From NCBI RefSeq assembly GCF_001949145.1, contig NW_019091399.1, positions 811,648 through 875,647 of the forward strand: a stretch of 64,000 nt of DNA, written 5' to 3'. A program made the position numbers and the translations under genes. A model generated the notes under the pieces. It worked only from the letters and a program-made list of their open reading frames with translations, was not told where the DNA came from and searched no databases. Shown here piece after piece: positions 12,101-21,901 of the stretch (position 1 is the stretch's first letter; the number at the start of each line of letters is the position of its first letter). The stretch comes from Acanthaster planci. Lineage: Eukaryota > Echinodermata > Asteroidea > Valvatida > Acanthasteridae.

Positions 12101-13621
12101 ACTTTTTATTTTGTGTATACTTTTATAAGTTTTACCGCTGAAAATGCGCATTTGATGACTTAAAACATTATTCCAATAAGAAGACCATCTAGACAAACAA
12201 AATATGAATTAAAGAACTAGATTTTGAAAAAAGAAATATGACCCATGCACATTCTTTCTAACTTACCGCCTGCCAGTGTACACCACTAGTGTTTTACCAA
12301 GAAGAGGAAGTGGTCCAAAGCCCCCATCGTAAATTTCGACTAAGTCGCCATCATTTGATCCTGGTGTGCCGATGTGAAGTTCATTGATTCTGACGGTACT
12401 AGAAGACGCTTCGAGAACAGTGCGGTTGGCTATGCGGCACTCTCGATTGATTCTGCCTGGACTAGTTGGCCCTCTGCCAAAGACTGACGAATTGCGCACT
12501 GAACAGCAGTAACAACGACTGATAGAGTACTCCTGACCGTCGGATGAGGGCAAATCCACCACGACATGCTGCCCCGGAGTTAGCCGCTGAACCAACACAT
12601 CGTCCACCTCCCATTGATAAAGATACACAACAGCATCGATTAAGTTATAGTCTGTGACGGGCTTGTCTGTTGCAAACCTCTGCGGTGGGCCTAAATGAAG
12701 TGCAACACCCGTTGGCTGACGAACAGGTAGGAATGCAGTAGGTTGTGAACGCACAGGAGCGATAACATCGGCGAGGTTTGTTCCATTGGCGGCGACAACC
12801 AAGAAGCCAGTTTGGTCGGTCCGGTAACCCGTAAGATCGACAGATAAGACAGCGTTGTCCTGGGCAGCAGCTCCCAAGTAAACGACCAACACAATGCCGT
12901 CCGTGGCTTTCAATCCTCGACCGCCGTCGAAAATCTCGACAAACTGGTATCCACTGTTATCAGTGGTCGGGTTGAGCTCGTTGATGACGAACGACGGCAG
13001 AGGACATTCGTTATCGGTGCCTGGGCTCTGCTTCACCGCACGGAACGACGAATGCATGACCTGCTTCCACCCTCTGCAACGACTGAGAGACGTATTTCCG
13101 TCACTTGAGTGCAATCCATCCCTCTGGAGAGGACTTTCGCCTTGAGAGAGAACACTCACGAGCCTACTGTCCTGAGGATTTGGAGAGCTTCCGTAAACCA
13201 CCGCATCAACCAAGTCGACATCAGTTACTGCTGATCCAGCGTGAAGAATTGCGCCGTGCGTCTGGTCATACAATGCTATTGCATTTAAACCTGATGTGAG
13301 CAGGAGAGTTGAAGATGTGACATTGGCATTCGGCATTGCAGGCCCAAATGATACGAGGAAATAACCCACACGGCTTGTCTGAAAGCCATCGAGCACCAAA
13401 GGCTGGTTGTATACAACCTCTGAAGTCCCTGAGTAAAGGACCAAAACAAGGCCGTCCAGTTGTGTGTTGCCGACTCCACCATCGTAGAGCTCCACATACT
13501 GAGAACCCTCTAGTTGGAATTCGTTGATGACGATGCCTTCAAAGGCGAACGTTGTCCACGAAGCTGTGGTTAATCCGGCGACTAGTAACCATACACTATA
13601 GCAGTTGGGCAAAGTCTCCAT
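1..13621 (-). CDS. Eight-repeat LTD-like membrane protein, copy A (3' end outside the window)
   Basis: This is the tandem paralogue of the gene at 21808-42663. Exons 1 to 14 are complete and exon 15 runs off the left edge. All visible exons join in frame with the same intron phases as the sister copy, so copy A is the better reference for the reading frame. It encodes all eight repeats, each with the closing SxSRC...NxC cysteine pair. The membrane-proximal end, transmembrane helix and tail would lie to the left of the window. Exon lengths equal those of copy B apart from exon 1 (24 nt longer, partly from a different start codon), exon 5 (9 coding bases shorter, besides the extra base in B) and exon 11 (6 bases shorter). 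Several N-glycosylation sequons (NVT, NTS, NGT, NSS, NRT) in exon 1 fit an extracellular location. Confidence 0.8.
453..623 (-). CDS. Copy A exon 14: repeat 8, second half
   Basis: A 171-base exon with phase 2 at both ends. It encodes YGYYLINNIPELRLNGSVAL, YRGDYALFRAYHAPS and a terminal GLDMTLL segment. The donor is CAC|GTAAGC. Confidence 0.84.
1295..1499 (-). CDS. Copy A exon 13: repeat 8 start
   Basis: A 205-base exon (phase 1 to 2). GSPNNC completes the cysteine pair of repeat 7. Repeat 8 then begins VFINEISPYGSRSDKFIEL, followed by YDGGQGHSSLDALVLLLL. The donor is AG|GTATAT. Confidence 0.86.
2102..2454 (-). CDS. Copy A exon 12: repeat 7 body
   Basis: A 353-base exon (phase 2 to 1) encoding ISPLGYLVIGESG, GPGAVAVYWGG, QSLVDVVVYGEPD, then VSLSRC and the start of the closing KTPG segment. 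Confidence 0.87.
2657..2819 (-). CDS. Copy A exon 11: repeat 7 start
   Basis: A 163-base exon (phase 1 to 2) encoding GLFISEMNVKSATGLGFVEL, then YNGSPDIISLDGYVL and the strand EIDLRGK. It is two codons shorter than the copy B exon, at the loop after YNG. The donor is CG|GTATGT. Confidence 0.84.
3361..3534 (-). CDS. Copy A exon 10: acidic segment and repeat 6 closing cysteines
   Basis: A 174-base exon encoding a strongly acidic run (YEDESLEEEDESDES) directly before ISRCFDD, then SQQSPKGPNLCG. The donor CAG|GTTATA is weak but sits at the same place as in copy B. Confidence 0.8.
3744..3944 (-). CDS. Copy A exon 9: repeat 6, second half
   Basis: A 201-base exon with phase 1 at both ends. It encodes ADLVVALERT, GAGAIALYRSAPGVF and RSLVDAVVYTLDAEEGT. 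The donor is CAG|GTAACA. Confidence 0.86.
4717..5059 (-). CDS. Copy A exon 8: repeat 5 end and repeat 6 start
   Basis: A 343-base exon (phase 0 to 1). It begins LISSDRHFSRCF, the closing cysteine of repeat 5, with its partner in MNDCP. Repeat 6 then starts VVINEFNFAEPSGT, followed by AYVELYDGGVGNTPLTYITL and GYRTNEQGYFLIG. Confidence 0.87.
5498..5682 (-). CDS. Copy A exon 7: repeat 5, second half
   Basis: A 185-base exon (phase 1 to 0) encoding GFIDSLAGGVALYRSRDDS, then QALVDAVIYRNEEGS. It carries the GAVALY and LVDAVVYG signatures of the repeat. No start codon opens it, so it is easily missed by a search based on open frames. It is identified by the splice sites and by the copy B homologue. 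Confidence 0.85.
6192..6341 (-). CDS. Copy A exon 6: repeat 5, middle
   Basis: A 150-base exon with phase 1 at both ends. It encodes DEFMVVLCSATGVALQVIRL and the strand AGYTTDANGYFILGAS. Splicing to exon 5 rebuilds an Asp codon. The donor is CAG|GTCACC. Confidence 0.85.
6793..7285 (-). CDS. Copy A exon 5: repeat 4 and start of repeat 5
   Basis: A 493-base exon (phase 0 to 1). It carries the rest of repeat 4 (KDGFISRN, DAGAVRLTSSG, DESLSRC...NHC) and opens repeat 5 with LVINEISLSDQFIELFDLGG. The reading frame is uninterrupted here, which makes it the reference for the frameshift in the copy B exon. Confidence 0.87.
7822..8030 (-). CDS. Copy A exon 4: repeat 3/4 linker and start of repeat 4
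   Basis: The exon opens with SSALRCYS, the cysteine closing repeat 3. A proline-rich linker follows (GPPSPLAPNSCPPPPC) and then LLNEINSL, the start of repeat 4. In this repeat WMEVSC stands where FVELYDGG is usual, so the strand is divergent. The donor is GGT|GTAAGC at phase 0. Confidence 0.82.
9224..9374 (-). CDS. Copy A exon 3: end of repeat 3
   Basis: These 151 bases (phase 0 to 1) encode RPAASFDAEDG, then LLDAVVFGNST, the repeat's LVDAVVYG equivalent, and LSPGQTLIHSFLP. The donor is AA|GTAGGT, conserved in copy B. Confidence 0.82.
9853..10166. mobile_element. 314-bp inverted-repeat (MITE-like) element in copy A intron 2
   Basis: The two ends are inverted copies of CCACCCGATYCGACTACCCA, and the inverted similarity continues through ACTACGTTCGCCACA in the interior, so most of the element could fold back on itself. 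CTTCG occurs immediately outside both ends (9848-9852 and 10167-10171), a likely 5-bp target duplication. No coding capacity is seen. I did not find it in copy B intron 2. Confidence 0.7.
10269..10437 (-). CDS. Copy A exon 2: middle of repeat 3
   Basis: The acceptor CAG|GCCTTACAG and the donor GAG|GTATCAGT bound 169 bases (phase 2 to 0). They encode PYRIVDLSES, the GFAVIAPPS strand that corresponds to GYFLV in other repeats, and GGAVALYE. The junction with exon 1 restores an Arg codon. The copy B counterpart is nearly identical. Confidence 0.85.
12267..13621 (-). CDS. Copy A exon 1: signal peptide, repeats 1-2 and start of repeat 3
   Basis: The start Met leads into a hydrophobic stretch (VWLLVAGLTTASWTTFAF), a plausible signal peptide cleaved near residue 28. 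Repeat 1 follows (IVINEFQLEGSQYVELYDGG, then LVDAVVYG, then SLSRC...SPGTDNEC). Repeat 2 begins FVINELNP with FVEIFDGGRG and ends SISRCYCC...SPGRINREC. Repeat 3 starts RINELHIGTPG with LVEIYDGGFG and is cut by the donor GCG|GTAAGT at phase 2. This is by far the longest exon of the gene and holds two and a half repeats without an intron. Confidence 0.88.
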
Positions 13622-14538
13622 TTTAGCCGCTAACTGGAGCTGTTACAATAAGATAAATGAAGACTTTAATCACTTGTGAGGCAACAAGATCATTGTGTCA
13701 TGGTTTCCCACAAAGTAGCTTCGTGGGACTCTTAGCTTTAGCTATACCCGCGAAAACGTACCAGCTAAAGAATACATTGTATTTTATTTTAAAATACAGA
13801 AAACATTTCTAGTCACTATGCTGGATATTTTAAAAAACTTGGCAATCATATAACAATACTGCTTTCCAGTACAAAAATTAAGTGTGAATTCAACTAAACT
13901 GTCATAATTTTTTTTCTGCAAAAACAGTATTTAATTGTCCTGTGTAAACTCAGCCTCGGTTTTTGATTTGGAATAGCTATATTAGGAGTTTTCTATAGAG
14001 CTCAAAGTAGTTGTTTATTATGCAAATTAGAAATGCACAGCTAATGCTTATATGAACAATGCATTTCACATGTATATCTTCCAAGAATGATAGTTGCCAT
14101 TTGGAAAACGTTAAGTGTAACCTTATTTTTATCCGTCAAACTACCTGCATTATTCTTTAAGCAAGCAGTTTGGAGTATTTTTGTATGCTTTAATTTGCCA
14201 GATTTTAGCGGGAGATATAAAATTAAGCATGGTTTATATTCATCTTATGATATCCATTCCCATGAAATTATGATAGAGGCCGGATTGCTGTTTGCATTTT
14301 CTTTGAAGAATTTGTAGATAGAAAGTTTTTTTCTTTATTTAACCAAAGGTTACCCGGTAGGGCCAGCATAGTGATAGCCACTTGGCCCCGCCCACAGGAA
14401 TACTGCCTGTTGGGCCATCGAAATGTATGCCAAGACTTTTGGGGACAATCCGGTATGGAGCCTGTCTGCTCGGGGGTGCACCACTACAAATACATTCCCG
14501 TAGACAGCAGTGATAAGACCATTTTCCTTTCAATTTTC
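13622..14538. other. 5' flank of copy A, no gene seen
   Basis: AT-rich DNA upstream of the copy A start codon. It should contain the 5' UTR and promoter, but I could not place a transcription start or a TATA box with confidence. Confidence 0.5.
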
Positions 14539-14944
14539 NNNNNNNNNNNNNNNNNNNNNNNNNNNNNNNNNNNNNNNNNNNNNNNNNNNNNNNNNNNNNN
14601 NNNNNNNNNNNNNNNNNNNNNNNNNNNNNNNNNNNNNNNNNNNNNNNNNNNNNNNNNNNNNNNNNNNNNNNNNNNNNNNNNNNNNNNNNNNNNNNNNNNN
14701 NNNNNNNNNNNNNNNNNNNNNNNNNNNNNNNNNNNNNNNNNNNNNNNNNNNNNNNNNNNNNNNNNNNNNNNNNNNNNNNNNNNNNNNNNNNNNNNNNNNN
14801 NNNNNNNNNNNNNNNNNNNNNNNNNNNNNNNNNNNNNNNNNNNNNNNNNNNNNNNNNNNNNNNNNNNNNNNNNNNNNNNNNNNNNNNNNNNNNNNNNNNN
14901 NNNNNNNNNNNNNNNNNNNNNNNNNNNNNNNNNNNNNNNNNNNN
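14539..14944. other. Assembly gap (406 N)
   Basis: A run of undetermined bases that abuts a 35-bp minisatellite, so the true repeat array is probably longer than what is shown. Confidence 0.99.
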
Positions 14945-15200
14945 TGGACCCCTTGTTCTATATGAATGCCACGCTTTAATGGACCCCTTGTTCTGTGTGA
15001 ACGCCACGCTTTGGTGGACCCCTTGTTCTATATGGATGCCACGCTTTGGTGGACCCCTTGCTCTGTATGAACACCAGACTCTGGTTGGATTCCCGTTCTT
15101 TGTGAACGCCCCGCTCTGTGTTGACCCCTTGTTCTGTGTGACCGGCCGCACTGTGTGGACCCTCGTTCTCTGTGATCGGCCTGAGATTGTGAACTACCAT
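14945..15200. repeat. 35-bp minisatellite
   Basis: About seven head-to-tail units of roughly 35 bp containing TGGACCCCTTGTTCT and GAACGCCACGCTTTGG. The first four are well conserved and the later ones progressively diverged. Open frames through it are a by-product of the repeat period. Confidence 0.9.
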
Positions 15201-15469
15201 AACTTTTGGAGGACTTCGGTTGTGTGTGAACGTTCACTGCCCTGGGAACACCCTTTCTAGAAGGCCAGCACCATTTATCACCTGAGGGAAGTATGGGGTG
15301 CCAGCTGGACCATTGTAATAGCTGTTACCTGTTGAGTGACGTTTATGTAAATTTAAGATTGGAAGTAATTGTAAATATATACATGTATCATATTAAATTA
15401 TTATATTTTGTTATTGAATTTGCAAACGATGCGTATTGTTTTGTGGTTTGACTTGTCCTTACCTTGTGG

Positions 15470-15591
15470 CACCCCAGTTTTAACTATTCACTGTGACCTC
15501 ACCCACGGGAAGCACAGACCCTTGAATTGACACCCCAGTTTTAACTATTCACTGTGACCTCACCCACGGGAAGCACAGACCCGTGAATTGA
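15470..15591. repeat. 61-bp direct tandem repeat (two units)
   Basis: Two adjacent copies of a unit that starts ACCCCAGTTTTAACTATTC, differing at one or two positions. The near identity implies a recent duplication. Confidence 0.9.
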
Positions 15592-15599
15592 CATAAACA

Positions 15600-16950
15600 T
15601 ATTCTGTTGTTACGGTCCTTTCAAGTTTCAGGCAACATGCCTGCCTGTCTGCGTACATTGAACGCCGGAGTTGAAAAAAGTATTTTTGATTGACCAACTC
15701 TCGGAAAATGCGCGCTGCACAAGAACGGTAAGTTTAATTTTTGCAAAATTGGTGTCAACGTGACTGCATAGAGCTACTTTAAAATATCCCAAAGGTTCAA
15801 CTCCAGAAAAAATGCACTGTGGCTATATGATAATCGGTAATAAGTCGGAGGAAGGGGGACAAATTCCGCCACAGCTCTTTTTAAATTTAAAATTTTAGTT
15901 TAACAGTTCTTAACTTTGCCAACGCACTTTTCATTAGCTCTCCCAAGTTGCCATTGCAAAATTGACCCACCCGTTTAACATCTTCTATTGCAACCCTGAT
16001 TAAAAATGTGATATCAAATGGTACTAAGGGCAAATTGAGAGTTGTATTCGGTATAATCCAGTCTCTTGTCATTTATACATATTTGTAGTATCTTCTTTTG
16101 GTATCAAAAGTACTTATAAGCACAATGTCAGTCGTCCCTTTAGGACGTATTAAAGTAGGTAAATAAATAAAAAGTTTGAAATTTATCTTGATATTAAATG
16201 CAAATAGGAATGTCACTTCCACAAATGACCCAAATCACACATTTCATAACATTCATGGCAACTTTTGAAAACATATGAAAGCAGTTTTGCATTACAAAAA
16301 TTATATTCGGGAAAAAGTCAAGTCATGGGTGACAAATGGAATACTTAATTTCGTTAAACATAATACAAGCAAGCTACATGAAAAATACTAGGGAAATCCA
16401 ATAACTGATACTTTCGTTGTAAGTCTTTCCGTGGTAAAAATAAATAAAGCCAAATATTAAAACTTGTTGTACCTCATTTTTCTTATTCCTCTTGTTTCTA
16501 ATTGTAAAATTGTCTGGAGAATTATGTCTTCTACCAACTTATTCAAATTAATTAGTCTGCGAAAGAAAATTGTTAGAAAAATTAAAAAAAACTATTTTTA
16601 TCCATAACAAATGCCAATACACGTTATTAAGTATACACATTTCGTTCTTTTACTGCCACATTCCCAGCGCTGAACGATTATGTTTACTTGCAATTAATAT
16701 AAGAGATTCATCTAAGTTCCTTTTTTATCTTGCCCCAAAACTGATGTTTTGGAGGGAGGGAAATGAAATTTAAAACTTTGCGTGGAAACTATAATAGATT
16801 ATCCAAAATCAAAATGATTCATGGGGGTAAAGTAGATCTAACGTCTGAGGGATTTCTCTCTCTCGCTCTGTGGTTCCTGCTCACAGCAATATGTTGAAGT
16901 TAATTGCAAGTAAAACACAAGTATTGCTAGGACATTACTCCATATGATGC
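15600..16950. other. Non-coding AT-rich stretch
   Basis: Nothing recognisable. Short open frames on both strands show no family resemblance or splice context. Confidence 0.5.
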
Positions 16951-16957
16951 AAGATAT

Positions 16958-17105
16958 GCGGTAAAGGGGCCCCCACTATTGTGTCTTCTTTTGTGTTGAT
17001 GGAATCTTTGGAATTTCTTTCAGATTTCCGGGGGGGGGTACAATAGGCACAATAGCCTCAGGGTATACAGCTTGTGCATCACATTATGGGGGCCCCCTTT
17101 ACTGC
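16958..17105. mobile_element. Short inverted-repeat element (MITE-like)
   Basis: The ends GTAAAGGGGCCCCCACTATTGTG (16962-16983, roughly) and the inverted form CACATTATGGGGGCCCCC (17080-17097 onward) form arms of about 26 bp around roughly 96 bp of unrelated DNA that includes a G9 tract. A target duplication was not identified. Confidence 0.45.
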
Positions 17106-17629
17106 ACACCGTGCCGGTCCCACTTGTCCGACTAAGCTGCATTTTTGGATTCGTCTGACCCAGCGGCGACGATCATCGAGCACTTTGGAGTGCCAGTACT
17201 GGTATCTCGGGAGTTCGTTTCAGACATCTGGGGGATGTGTGGAGTAGCAATAGGCTGGAGTGTGTGTATGAGGATTGGACTTGTTTGGGGGTACCCCTCG
17301 GTCCCATTTCGCGCCTGGTGTAAGAGTGCATGGTAACTCCTGTGTCCTTGCTCTGTGTTCTGACTCTTTCAAAGTCAGTGAAATAGCCATTGTATTCAAT
17401 GAGCTGCACTGGGCACTTCATTCCAGGACAGTAGTATAAAATGAATGTGGGCAACATCACTCCACTCCCTTGCTATCTAGAGCTACAAGAAGACGTCTTG
17501 TGTTCTAAGACCTCCATTAGCATCCTTGTTTAGGTCAACTTTTTTGTCCAGGTGCGGGGATATGATCTGAAGTGTTTGTTACGTACAGCAACTATTCCCC
17601 CATGGAAGAACACACTACCTTGTATTTAA

Positions 17630-19372
17630 TGTTAAAAAATGGAAGTTCCACGAGTCAAGAAGCAGAGACGAGGCAGATTCAAATAATTGTAAGGGGTAAT
17701 TATTTCATCCATTAATTCAAACAAGATTGTGAATAACCTATGCATTAATTCGCTTTGTGTTTGGTTGTACACAGGCTTTTTCTTTTTAGCCACCTCGTTT
17801 TCATAGATTGGATTTGTATTTCTTAATATTTTGGTAGTATGCCCTTCCACGGAGACAACATAATGGTTACTTGGTGAGAAACAGCTTGTTGAGATTACAC
17901 TTACCAACGACTAGCTGTGTTCTGTGCTACGTAAGTTGCATAGAATTTACTTCTCGCATCAGGCTGTACAGGATCGACGTTGTCGTTGCTTAGGTTGGCA
18001 CATACAGCAGACTACGCCGCCTTTGTGCCAGAGCCTGCATTTAATAGCTAGTAAACTCGGGGACAGACAGCAGACTCCGTACCATCAAGCTTATGGCAGG
18101 TATGAGCGTGATAAATAGTTAGCAATACAATTCCACTGGAGCGTATCTTCCAACTGAAGGGCCAAAAATACATCTATAATCCTGGAAGCCGTAACAATTG
18201 GTTTGGGATTCATTATGTATTGTATAGATACAAGGGCGTGTTCACAGGGGTACTCTCCAAAAAACTTGTTCTCAAATTCTACTGGCATTATCCTTGAGAT
18301 GACAATTTCGGATTATGCTCCCCAATCTCTCTTCCTTATTGATCGTTTTCAAATGGAAAGTTACCCAACTAACTCAACAAAATGACAGGCATTAAAATAT
18401 TTCCTTTTTCACTTTGATTAAAAGTTGACATGACCTTCTCTTCATAATTTTGAACTATATTTGCTCGGAGCACAAGATTAATTTACACTTACTTAGTATA
18501 GGCCTTTCTTTCTTAATATACTGAAAGCGAGGCTGAAGGAGACTCCGCGCTGTCAAGAATTAGTAGATCATCGCCAGAAATTAGCTTTCATCGACTTCCA
18601 AAGAATAAGATCCTGCGAGTAAAGTGGATTGTTAAGATCAAACGAGACGAGGGACCACTATTCAAGGTAGATTTTGACTTGGGCACTTAAGATGTTCGTA
18701 TAAAACATTGTAATCACTGGCCTCACACCGTTCACGTTACTTTGGTGCAGTTCGATTGATCCTGTCTTTGCCTCCTCCTTGATTGATCGCGCTCAGCATA
18801 ATGGTACAGCGTTTTTTATTTTTCGAATTAGCATCTGTAAAATTTTGAAATAGCAAAGGCATTAATGGTAACCCGCTGAATGACAAAAAGTCTTCAAATT
18901 GCTCGATCGTGGCGACAACTGGCCGTTTAGGCCAAGACATGAGCAGTGCTTGCATGCAATGTCAACGACTCGGGAACCACAGAAAGATCCCTTCCGGCTC
19001 GAGTCCTCTACAGCTTCATTTTCAGCTGCTGCAAATAAAATGTCCATAAATATTAAGAAAGGCCTAGGCCCTATATGAACTAGACTATTTTCGTTCCCAT
19101 GCAAGTCTGGGAAAGGGTTTACTTAAATTTCACAATAGCTGACTTACAATGTAAACAAGGTTATTGAGAAGTGACTGCGGGTGTCTGTATTTGTTGTGCT
19201 TCTATGGGGCTTTGTGTTGTGTCCTACACACAGTTCAGATATAACGTTGGAACAGCCATGGGCCATATATCTGGTCGTCGCAGCGGTTCGGTTCTGTTCA
19301 TAATTCATAGTAGACTGCAACCTTTTGCTCAGACCGATCTCGGTGTATTTAGGAATCCCAATTATGTTTGAG
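17630..19372. repeat. Dispersed or duplicated segment shared with 48418-49506
   Basis: Several blocks match the region upstream of copy B in the same order: the block around 17755-17830, TTTGTGCC...GCATTTAATAG to CCATCAAGCTTATGGCAGG (18018-18093), CATTATCCTTGAGATGACAA (18285-18305), and GTGACTGCGGGTGT onward (19170-19372). Similarity fades after 19372. It may be part of the gene duplication or two copies of an old transposon. Confidence 0.6.
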
Positions 19373-21527
19373 CAGAAATGTTACTAGAAATTGCTTTTAC
19401 CACATAATATTTTCCGCAAATCGGGGGAACTTTGGTACAAGCCACGCATGTTGGTTGTAGCCGTGATATCTTCGCAACGCGGTGTATGGATGATAAAAGA
19501 GTCTTTCTGTGAAAGTACTTTTTTACCATCAAATACAGCTGGTGGCTTGGCCTGAAGGATTTTTGATGTGTAAAACTTTGTTATAATCCTTTTTATGTTT
19601 TTTCCATGAAACTTCAGCAACCTGCCAAAGTAGTCCCAAACTACGGGGTTACTATGTCAGTACTTGATTAAACTCTAACTCAACAGAATCAAATTCTAAC
19701 TGAAAAGAAGTGGATGGATATGTGCTACTAAGACCTAAGACTTCATATGAAAAAAACATCCAATCAATAATGAAAAACGATTTCTGTTTTTGGAAAAGTA
19801 GAAACGATCAGGATTTTAACCTACCAATTTGCCAAAGTTACCCCGGTTGACGGGTATTGTTGTGTGCATCTTGTTTGTAGTAACCAAAATTTGTGCTAAG
19901 TTTCGCATTTTTGAATCAAAAAGTATCGAACTGGAAAAATGAGAACACTCTTAGAATCTCAGTGGGGCAATTACACAAGGGGATATTTGTGACGGGAATG
20001 TTCTTTAAACAGTGCATTGCTGGTTTCTTAAAGGGTTCTTGGCGCTGTTTGATTTACATTTCAGTCTTGTTAAAACTAGAATTTAGGACAACAAAATTAA
20101 TCTTCAAGATGTCTTTGTCTTTTTTTCTTATTATATACATGTTGTTTTGGCCCTAAAGGTAAGGGTATATGTATATGCACCCATGTCAACTTATACTTGT
20201 TTAATATCACAGAGTGTTCCAAGATAAAGGAGCAAACAAAAAATGAACTGTGAAAACGCTCCAACAAACTTAAACTTGATGCATGTTGCAAAAATTTTAC
20301 TTCCATCAACAGAGGTATGCCGCACTGGTTTCCTATAATGTTTCCCATTAAATCGTGTAAATTTGTGTTTGATGAAAATAAGTTGGTTACACCCCAATCT
20401 AGATGTTCCGGTTTCCATCAACAATTCTTCGACTTCTAGTTATTAATTTTTTTTAAAGCGACTAAAAGGCATGCTTTGTAGCCATTCCTTATTTATTAAC
20501 GGTTATCGTGAGTAAAGCAACAAATGATTATGCAGATGTAAACAGTTTTTATGAGATTAGTTGTAAATGAAATTAAACTGAGCAAAATATCGTCCATTTA
20601 TTTTTTATGGTCGATGAAGAAGGAGACTTGTTTATTTTTTAAAACTATTGGTTTTGCGGGGAACTGAGAATTGTTATTGTTGGTAGTTGGATCTGACACA
20701 AGGTTCCTCGACGTGCTAGTTGGTGGCACAGGGAACAAGAGTGAGAATTGACTTTAAGCCCCTCACCAATATTAATAGACACATTTTTGGATTGGATATA
20801 CTGTGACAGTCACCTCTGCCAGCAAAAGTTTTAGACCAGCATTCTCAGGAATCGCCCCTCCATCGACACTCATACATGACACTGTGTTTCATGGAAATAT
20901 GTTGTTCAGAGAACACAGAACAGTGATGAACATGAGTTTTGTGAAAACATAAAGTTTGCCTGCGCGGGAGACGCTTAAATAAGGTAAACCCTGAAAGCAC
21001 TCGGGGCTTTTAAGAATTCGGGTAGGCCTAAAATGTTTGATGGAGATCAGGTGGTCTGTGTTGCGTAAGTTGAATAAAACGCTACCGTCTGTGAAGCCCC
21101 CTCCCTGTGCAAGACACCTTGGATAGTTAATTTTGTGGAATTAATTGCTAGGACTTTTTCAAACTGAAAAATCTGTTCAGCTGAAAAGGCATCACACAAT
21201 TTTCCTCCCTCATTCCATAAGCTTACTCCCATATCTCCCAAGTATAAGAATTTGATATAAATGTTAGGTCTTACTGCATATCATTGGTTGCGTACTGGTA
21301 GTATTTATTATTCGACTGTAGTAGAACAAAAATAATATAATACGGTCAAAAAGTAGTAGTATATGTTAGTATTACTTATATTAATTTTAGTAATTTGATC
21401 TGACATATACAACAACGATAACTGGCTGGGCGTCTTATTCAACAATCGTTGGTTTAGTTGGAAGTGGTATGAAGGTACATATTTGTAAATAGTTAGCAAT
21501 GAACTTCCTCAAACCTGATGAAAGCTA
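19373..21527. other. Intergenic stretch below copy B
   Basis: AT-rich DNA between the end of the shared repeat segment and the 3' end of copy B. No gene, RNA or transposon was recognised. If the gene duplication is tandem, the junction of the two units should lie in or near it. Confidence 0.5.
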
Positions 21528-21533
21528 TTTATT
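21528..21533 (-). promoter_or_regulatory. Possible polyadenylation signal of copy B
   Basis: An AATAAA on the minus strand about 275 bases after the copy B stop codon gives a 3' UTR of ordinary length. Such hexamers are frequent in AT-rich DNA, so this is only a candidate. Confidence 0.3.
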
Positions 21534-21807
21534 CAGTCAACCTTATATAATTGAATGGGCTAATTCGTTTGCATGTATGGTTTACCGAATGACTTGAAAA
21601 AAAATCGGCTAAGGTATAAAGTGGCATTACGTTTACTTGAACTGAACTACACCTATAATTACTTTGAATTAGTACTTATTACTTTGAAGGAGTTATACGA
21701 CTTCAGCAAGTTATTATGACTTAACCCACCACCACTCTATGTTCGGGAAGGTGGCTAAAGCCAACCCGAAAACCGGCATTCCAATTTGTTCTGGGCCTGT
21801 CGTTTTT

Positions 21808-21901
21808 TCACGGCTGGCCACTGTAACCAAGGTTGTCAAATTCCACGTTTTGATTAGGTTCCTCCAGCTTGATGTCATCATCGGAGCTGGATGCTGATTG
21901 C
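21808..21901 (-). CDS. Copy B exon 18: cytoplasmic tail and stop
   Basis: A 94-base exon after TCTCCAG. The joined codon restores the Arg after FIKK. The tail then reads QSASSSDDDIKLEEPNQ and NVEFDNLGYSGQP and ends at a TGA (21808-21810). The serine/aspartate run resembles a casein kinase 2 site, and the tyrosine lies five residues from the end. Phase, acidic character and position support it strongly despite its size. Confidence 0.78.

Noticed and set aside
12691-13527. Overlapping frames on both strands inside exon 1
   Set aside because: Shadows of the real exon, without splice context or similarity.
14339-15151. Long open frames on both strands across the N run and the 35-bp repeat
   Set aside because: They exist only because N codons contain no stops and the minisatellite period gives open frames. 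No family similarity.
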